From positions 10,012-74,011 of the forward strand of contig QANZ01003777.1 in assembly GCA_003254925.1 (NCBI GenBank): 64,000 bases of DNA, written 5' to 3'. Position 1 is the stretch's first letter. Every line of letters begins with the position of its first letter. The notes under the pieces were generated by a model that had not been told where the DNA came from, did no database searches, and saw only the letters and a program-made list of their open reading frames with translations. Shown here piece after piece: positions 57,974 to 64,000 of the stretch. A program made the position numbers and the translations under genes. This DNA is from Chamaecrista fasciculata. Its lineage: Eukaryota; Streptophyta; Magnoliopsida; Fabales; Fabaceae.

Positions 57974-60560
57974 GAGTAAAATAACTTTCCGGTCCCTGAT
58001 TTATGCACTCGCTGACAGATAGGTCCCTGAATTTTACCCATTGTACTAGCCGGTCCCCGAATTTTGCAAACGCTGCACTAATTGGTCCCTCCGTCATATT
58101 GGCGTTACAAAAATGCTGATGTTGCCATAACGGACGCTGATGTGTCCCGTTATCGCCACGTCAAATCCCGTTACGTTGAAAAAAAAAATTGTGCCACATA
58201 GATAAATAGAGACACATCAGCATTGTTGTAGTGTATTTTCCGGTCCCTGCATTTTGGCCAGTGTGCTTTGCGGTCCCTTAATTGATCCAGCCACTTATTC
58301 TCAATTCCTCCTCTTTTTCCTCATCTTCATTCATTTTAGTCCCAAATCCTCAAAATAAAATTGTAAAGTGCCCCAAAACTCTTCCAAATATTTCAATTTA
58401 GTCCTTAAAAAATATTTAAAACCCTAAACCCTAAACTCTAAAACCCTAAAACCTTAAAACTACTCTCTTGCAATTTGGTCCCAAAATTAATATCCAACTC
58501 ATTTTCACTTGACACCTCATTAAAACTACTCTCTTGCAATTTGGTCCCAAAACCCCGAAATCCCCTAAAACTCTTTTTTAATCCTCTTCTTCATCTTTTT
58601 CATCTTCTTCATTCATTTTAGTACCAAATCCTAAAAATAAAATTGTAAAGTATCCCAAAACCCTTGGAAGTTTCAGCATTCATCACATTTTCTCATTGCA
58701 TTTATAGGTCTCTAACCCATTTTTATTCCATTATTCTCAATTCCCCTTCTTTTTCATCATTTTAGTCCCAAATCCTCAAAATAAAATTATAAAGTGTCCC
58801 AAAACTCTTCCAAACATTCCAATTTAGTCCTTAAAAATATTAAAAATCCTAAACCCTAAACCTCTAAAACTTAAATTTTTTTTAATCCTCATCTTCATCC
58901 AATTTAATCCCTAAAAATATTAAAAACCTAAACCCTAAAACCCTAAAACTTAAAAATTTTTTAAATCCTCATGTTCATCTTCATAAAATCATAAGAAATA
59001 CATTGATAATCAATAAAATCATATATAAATAATTACATCAAATGCAATCTTCATCTTCATATATAAATAATTACATAAAATTATATATAAATAATTCTTC
59101 ATCTTCATAAAATCGTGTTCTTCTCCAACCATCAACTCCTTCACTTGCTCTTCCACCTCCTCCGCCTTCACCATCTCCTCCACCATCACCACCCTATTGA
59201 ACATTTGTTCCGCGTACAGCGGCCACGCCACCATCGGCACCCCCGCACTCCAACACCGAGTTCCACCCGCAAACTTCCGAAACACAAGAACACGACGCTT
59301 CGATTGGGTTGCGAATCGAGCCATTTCAAACTCTGGGGAGAGGATTTTGATTCGTCGTAAACAATCAATGGATCGATTGGGGAAATCGACGGGGTTTTAC
59401 TGTTAGGTATACAGAGACCGTCGGAAATCGCTTTTAGGGATCTGGATTCTAGGGCTTCAAGCATGTTCACAATGATTCCATTAGTCTTGGATGCAGCAAT
59501 TGAAGAATCCACCAAGCCTTGGTAAGCCAAATCGTTCCGTTCAAGCAACGGTTTTGGCATGTCGGAAGTGGCCATCAGAGGATTTCCTAGAATGTGGAGA
59601 TCGGTGTTGAGTTCTTTCAAATTTTTCTCGATGGTGCAGTGGAGAGTTGGGAGGTATAAAAAGGAGGAAAGGCTAGCGGCGGCGTTGGGGAAGAAACAAT
59701 AGGAAGGGATATTGTTGAAGGAGGAAGAAGATGATGAATGATAATGGCGAACGAAGACCAAAATGAAGAAGATGAAGATTAAAAAAAATTAGGGGTTTAG
59801 GAATTTATGTTAAATTGGGAAAATGAAGATGAAGATGAAGATTAAAAATAAAATTTAGGGTTTAGGGTTTTAAGATTTTAGGGTTTAAGGTTTTTAAAAT
59901 TTTTAAGGACTAAATTGGAATGTTCGAAAGAATTTTGGGACACTTTACAATTTTATTTTGAAAATTTGGGACTAAAATGAATGAAGATGAGAAAAAAGAG
60001 GGGGAATTGAGAATAATATAAATAAAGATGGGTCAAGGGCCTAATTGTTCAACTCAGACTTTTTTTTAGAGTTTAGGGTTTGAAGTTTTAGGGTTTGGGG
60101 TTTTAGAGTTTAGGGTTTTAAATATTTTTAATGACTAAATTGGAATGTTTGGAAAAGTTTTGGGACACTTTATAATTTTATTTTGAGGATTTGGGACTAA
60201 AATGAATGAAAATGATGAAAAAGAGGGGGAATTGAGAATAATGGAATAAAAATGGGTCAGGGACCTATAAGTACAATGAGGAAATGCTGATGTGTCGCTA
60301 TTTTATGACGTGGCAGCTCTTTTTTTAAAAAAAAAAACATAACGGGTGCTGACGTGGCCATAACGGGACACGTCAGCGCATAACGGGACACATCAGCGTC
60401 CGTTATGGCCACGTCAGCATTTTTTGTAACGCCAATATGACGGAGGGACCAATTAGTGCAGCGCTTGCAAAATTCGGGGACCGGCTAATACAATGGGTAA
60501 AATTCAGGGACCCATTTGTCAGCGAGTGCATAAATCAGGGACCGGAAAGTTATTTTACTC
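57974..60560. mobile_element. Pack-MULE-like foldback element carrying a glycosyltransferase fragment
   Basis: Near-identical terminal repeats of about 200 bp start GAGTAAAATAACTTTCCGG at both ends. A 10-bp duplication ATTCAAAATA flanks them (57964-57973 and 60561-60570). The terminal repeats carry GGTCCCTGAATTTT-type units and ACGGACGCTGATGTGTCCCG segments. Inside, arms with repeated AAACCCTAAACCC and TTTAGTCCCAAATCC blocks are inverted about a core (about 59100-59761) derived from a UDP-glycosyltransferase gene. No transposase is present. Confidence 0.9.
59100..59761 (-). pseudogene. UDP-glycosyltransferase fragment captured by a MULE (UGT88-like)
   Basis: On the minus strand, 59300-59761 reads as the middle of a plant family-1 glycosyltransferase: YCFFPNAAASLSSFLYLPTL, NGIIVNMLEALESRSLKAIS, then SLKWLDSQPNRSVVFLCFGS. 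These match UGT88-type enzymes as I know them. Right after CFGSL about 100 residues are missing, and the sequence continues in other frames with GWNSVLE and AGVPMVAWPLYAEQMFNRVV, the second half of the sugar-donor-binding PSPG box. The N-terminal part with the catalytic His is absent. It is a deleted, frameshifted gene fragment and cannot encode an enzyme. No introns interrupt the captured part, as in most UGT genes. Confidence 0.88.
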
Positions 60561-61221
60561 ATTCAAAATATCTAAAAAAATCCTAATCAAATATCCTAAA
60601 AGTCAAACTCAATTCTGAAAGATATCTCAAACAAATTTTGAGAATAACATAAAATATAATTCAAATAATCTTCCTAAATAGTTGGGCTTGACAATAATTA
60701 AAAAGGAAACAAAATAACAATCAAATATACTGACAAAACATATTGCAGTCATCTTCAACTTTTCCATGGACTTCTGTTCTTCGCGATCTACTTTCCATAA
60801 TGATAACAATATAATAATATTATTATTATTAATAATAATTCTTAACATCAATTAGAGAGAAAGAACTCTTCAAAAGTACTTAACACATTATTTTAAACTT
60901 GTCACACTCAAACTCGAAATGAGAGAGATATGACCAACGTCGTTTAATTTGTTTGATTATGAAACAAGCGATCTACATACTTCAAAATCCAATTTGACCT
61001 TGTTTGTTGTATGATGCCTACTGAATAAAAAAAGTACTCCTCAAAAGCAACCCATAACTCAAAATTCATCGTATTTGAATTTGAAACGAGTGAGATATCA
61101 TTAATTTGGGACTAGCTAGTTTGAAAAATTATAAAAATATGTAAGATCAATCTAAAACAAATGAAACATTTAGGACTAATTTGAAATCTATTCCAGTTGG
61201 GACCAATTTGAGGTTTTGATA

Positions 61222-61816
61222 TGTAAAATTTCATGCACATAATCTATGTTATAGTTCTTAATTTGTAGGCCGTAAAAAAAATCTTATTTAATTAGTAGAA
61301 AAAGCATAAAATAATAAATCGTACATTTTAGAATTTCTTTATAATTAACAATTAAACTCAAGGTCCAACTAAAAATGAGGATATTTAAAAAAAAAAAAAA
61401 TTAGTGACATGGCTGTTTCAATATGATTTTTATTGATTTTGTCCAAATCTCAGAATGGTTTAAATTGAAATCTCCGATTACCTTATTCCTCTCTAGCTAG
61501 TTTATAATGTTCGATCTGATTAGGACTTCAAAACATTAATTGTGTTGACGTGGTCACTGATTAAGACCAAAATAGTAATTAAAGATAAACAGTTATTCTC
61601 AGTCAATGGATAACATTCATGATCCTTATGATCATGTTAAATATGTGATACTGATAAAATCCAGGAGAATTCGACGTCAAATAAGTCTTGCTTTCTATAA
61701 ATAGTTAAATACATCATTTCTCACACTTTTACAAGATTGACCTGCAATCTCCACATTTCTTGGCTTGATTTCTTATTGAGGGTATATTTTGTTTATTATA
61801 AAGTAAAAATTAATTG
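61222..61816. other. AT-rich spacer
   Basis: No gene or clear repeat is seen. Confidence 0.5.
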
Positions 61817-62006
61817 GCCAAAGTGTAAATTTGATCACATATCTTTTGCTCGGTTCTCAATTTAGTCATATATATATTTTTTATTTCACTTTTAGTCTCA
61901 TATCTGAATTAGGTCCCAATTTGGACTCATGTTTTTTTTTTTTTGCAGATTTATCCTCTTATCTTTGGATTAGGTGGAATATTTTGCAAAGATATGAGAT
62001 CAATTC
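61817..62006. mobile_element. Left half of an ATATCTTTTG-family MITE
   Basis: It begins TTGGCCAAAGTGTAAATTTG and carries the family's ATATCTTTTGCTCGGTTCTC units. The element breaks off at 62006, where TGTCACGACCC begins. The missing half should lie beyond the window. Confidence 0.65.
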
Positions 62007-63516
62007 TGTCACGACCCCCTTCTGTGGGAGCACGTGACCAGCACGGGCATGGGCCTATCCCACGCCGTAAGTCTACCCACAGACAAACCATAACAATCAT
62101 TCATAACATAATCCTAGTAAGTCATAATATATATAAATATATATTCTTTACAATACTTAGCCATTATAATCTTGATGTAAATATCATTTCAATGCAATCA
62201 AACAAATTTCACGATTAGTCAACCTCTCACATAAGTAGCTCGAACAAAATGATAATGATACATAACCCCAGATTCTCTCTCAAAGTACTAGTGGAGCCAA
62301 CAGTGTAGAACTTAACACAATTCCAATTAAGAATGAAATACCCACGTGAACAATGGTGTGGGCTCTTGATTGACTTCCTCCTAAAGTTGAAATAGTAGCT
62401 TGATCGGTCCTCTATCTAAAAAAACAAATTAAACGAGGGGTGAGTCAAAACTCAGTGAGTGGCTAACCCAACCCTAATCGTGGTGTAGGGCACCACCGCG
62501 TAGGGAGAGTGGTCACCAACCAAGTAAGAAATCGTCAACATTGAGTAATTTGAAATTCCCTTCATTCCACTAAAATAATTCAACTTATTGCAGCAATTAA
62601 AATATGTATAGTGACAAGACGATAAACAAATCAACTATAGAAAATTAGTAAGCTTTGAAAAGAATAAAAAAAATACGAGAACAATCATGAATTTGATGAA
62701 GAAAAATATTATAAAAATAAGGGATTTTAAAGAATCATACTTAGAGAACTCATTTGAGAATAAAATAAAGTTTAGTAGAGAAAATAAGAAAAAGGTTTTA
62801 TGTTTTACAAAACAATAAAGTTTGGGAATAGAAATCAATTATAAAAATCTTCTCTTACAACTTCTTTCAAGGACCAAAGCTTGATAAGATAAAATACTTA
62901 AGTCGCTCAAAACTCATGACACATAAGAATTTTTATAAATAAATTCTTTAAGACCATTAAGTGAAAGAAGGACTCATGAGAGATTCAAAAATATCATTAA
63001 AAACATCGTGACAATAGAAATATAGATTTTTTCTAACCATACTATTTGAGAGATTAAAATATAGCATTGGAAAATCGCTTTACATAAAAATGGCCTCGTA
63101 GCAAGACATGCTTTCTTGAAAATACTAATTGAAAGTAAAATCACAATTTGTTCAAAGCAAAATAGTTCATATAAACCAAAAACAACTACACTACGATTAT
63201 TTCAATAGCGTCTACCTATAAGGTAACTAGCCATACCCTAACAATATAATTTGTACCATTCTAACCATTAAGGATATTGTAACCTTTAAAATTGATAGTA
63301 TCAATATTTAACATCGTACAATCGTCAACTTATCAACAAGTGAGGAGCTAATACAACTACTTCATAACAGCTATCACATTATCAATGAATAAAGTCTCAA
63401 CGTAACCCAATTCATATCAATAATTGATTTATTAAACAAATAACATGCCAGTACAATCCCAAAGTCAACCGATCAATCAAATTTAATTTCCAAGCAAAGT
63501 ACATTATCAGTACTTT

Positions 63517-63680
63517 CCACCTCGACCAGTTGAGGAGCACACACCATTTATTTATATAGCCACCTCAACCCAACCGCACACAATATATATATATATATAT
63601 ATACCACCTCAACCTGACGAGGAGCACACATCATATACATACCACCTCAACCGGTCGGAGAGCACACACATATACAATAA
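63517..63680. repeat. Minisatellite, about 40-bp unit, four copies
   Basis: Units share CCACCTCAACC or CCACCTCGACC, then GAGGAGCACACA, and an AT-rich spacer. One unit contains an (AT)n run at about 63581-63601. Confidence 0.82.
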
Positions 63681-63746
63681 TCTCCCAAATAATCAATGAT
63701 AATGATTTAACAAGAGTAAGCAAAGAGTCTCAATCATTATTACAGC

Positions 63747-64000
63747 CATTACTATGAGAAAGATAACACATACACAAACACAACTACAAACACAAACACC
63801 AACACAAATACAAATATAAATACAAATACAAATACAAATGGCAATGGCAATGCAAATACAAATAAAAATACAAATGCCAATGTAAATGCAAATACAAATA
63901 CAAATACAAATACAAGTACAAATACAATCACAAGTACAATTACAAACACAAACACGAATACAAACGCAAACACAAACCCAAATACAAGTACAAGCACGGA
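63747..64000. repeat. Hexanucleotide-based minisatellite (ACAAAT/ACAAAC)n
   Basis: A near-continuous run of six-base units (ACAAAC, ACAAAT, ACAAGT and occasional GCAAAT) extends to the window end. A Phe/Val-rich open frame on the minus strand is only a reading of this repeat. Confidence 0.92.

Larger units (their letters stand above)
57713..61221. mobile_element. Foldback element split by the Pack-MULE
   Basis: GGTCAAAACCTCAAATTGG at 57713 is mirrored by CCAATTTGAGGTTTTGAT ending near 61220. The flanks TATAAAATT and TGTAAAATT agree at 8 of 9 bases. Removing 57974-60560 and one target copy leaves a coherent foldback element of about 900 bp, so this is an older insertion hosting a younger one. 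Confidence 0.72.
62007..64000. mobile_element. Probable LTR of a Ty3/gypsy-type retrotransposon, cut by the window edge
   Basis: The boundary is abrupt, and TGTCACGACCCCCTTCTG is a typical plant LTR start of the TGTCACGACCC type. The next 2 kb has no coding frame but contains features often seen in such long LTRs: GAGTCAAAACTCAGTGAGTGG (split here over a few bases), minisatellites, and AT-rich filler. Only one side is visible, so the classification rests on the start motif and the interruption of the MITE. Confidence 0.55.

Noticed and set aside
59115..59406. His- and Arg-rich plus-strand frames
   Set aside because: They are antisense shadows of the captured UGT fragment.
63517..63680. Regularly spaced repeats suggestive of a CRISPR-like array
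   Set aside because: Spacers are AT-rich relatives of each other, and the context is a eukaryotic LTR. It is a minisatellite.
63752..63997. Phe/Val-rich 81-aa minus-strand frame resembling a membrane protein
   Set aside because: It is a translation of the (ACAAAT)n minisatellite.

Overview
The window is nuclear DNA of a flowering plant, most likely a eudicot. It is AT-rich, with intron-split genes, a Ty3/gypsy element of the plant-specific Tat lineage, Mutator-type and hAT MITEs, L1-type LINEs and several plant-specific gene families. I do not assign a genus. I see no prokaryotic or organellar block, CRISPR array or tRNA gene.

Host genes are few. A replication-protein-A-like OB-fold gene (minus, 247-1825) may be damaged. 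A short DUF4408-type membrane protein lies on the plus strand (16309-16869). A complete nine-exon CNOT9/RCD1 subunit of the CCR4-NOT complex (minus, 21677-27714) reassembles to 329 aa with every junction in phase. A single-exon STIG1-like secreted Cys-rich protein is on the minus strand (38131-38628). A six-exon group IIb WRKY factor (minus, 50388-56384) reassembles to about 609 aa. These genes do not form one pathway.

The rest is mostly transposon sequence. From 4557 to 15118 there is a complete but decayed 10.6-kb Tat-lineage retrotransposon with two 605-bp LTRs. Its gag-pol is on the minus strand, it has a second RNase H domain, an antisense accessory ORF (about 5828-8463), and a 201-bp GT-AG intron-like insertion between RT and RNase H. 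Three members of one Mutator-like family (3359-4202, 30751-33705, 41737-42166) share terminal repeats carrying GGTACC-containing units, each with a perfect 9-bp target duplication. The middle one keeps a broken mudrA-type transposase. Region 43376-48700 is a graveyard of a decayed LINE and a copia gag fragment. Smaller copia, LINE, SINE, Stowaway and hAT copies are scattered elsewhere.

Region 57204-61221 is a nest of foldback elements. The innermost is a Pack-MULE-like element (57974-60560) that carries a broken UDP-glycosyltransferase fragment. The right edge (62007-64000) looks like part of a long LTR that landed inside another MITE.

The main items for a second look are the intron-like gap in the Tat pol, the perfect 122-bp inverted repeat inside a CNOT9 intron, MITE-like inverted repeats in all five WRKY introns, the Pack-MULE carrying a UGT fragment, and a 574-bp LINE whose internal deletion created an intact fusion ORF. 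I found no convincing wholly new biochemical system; the novelty is in transposon structure and gene-transposon interplay.
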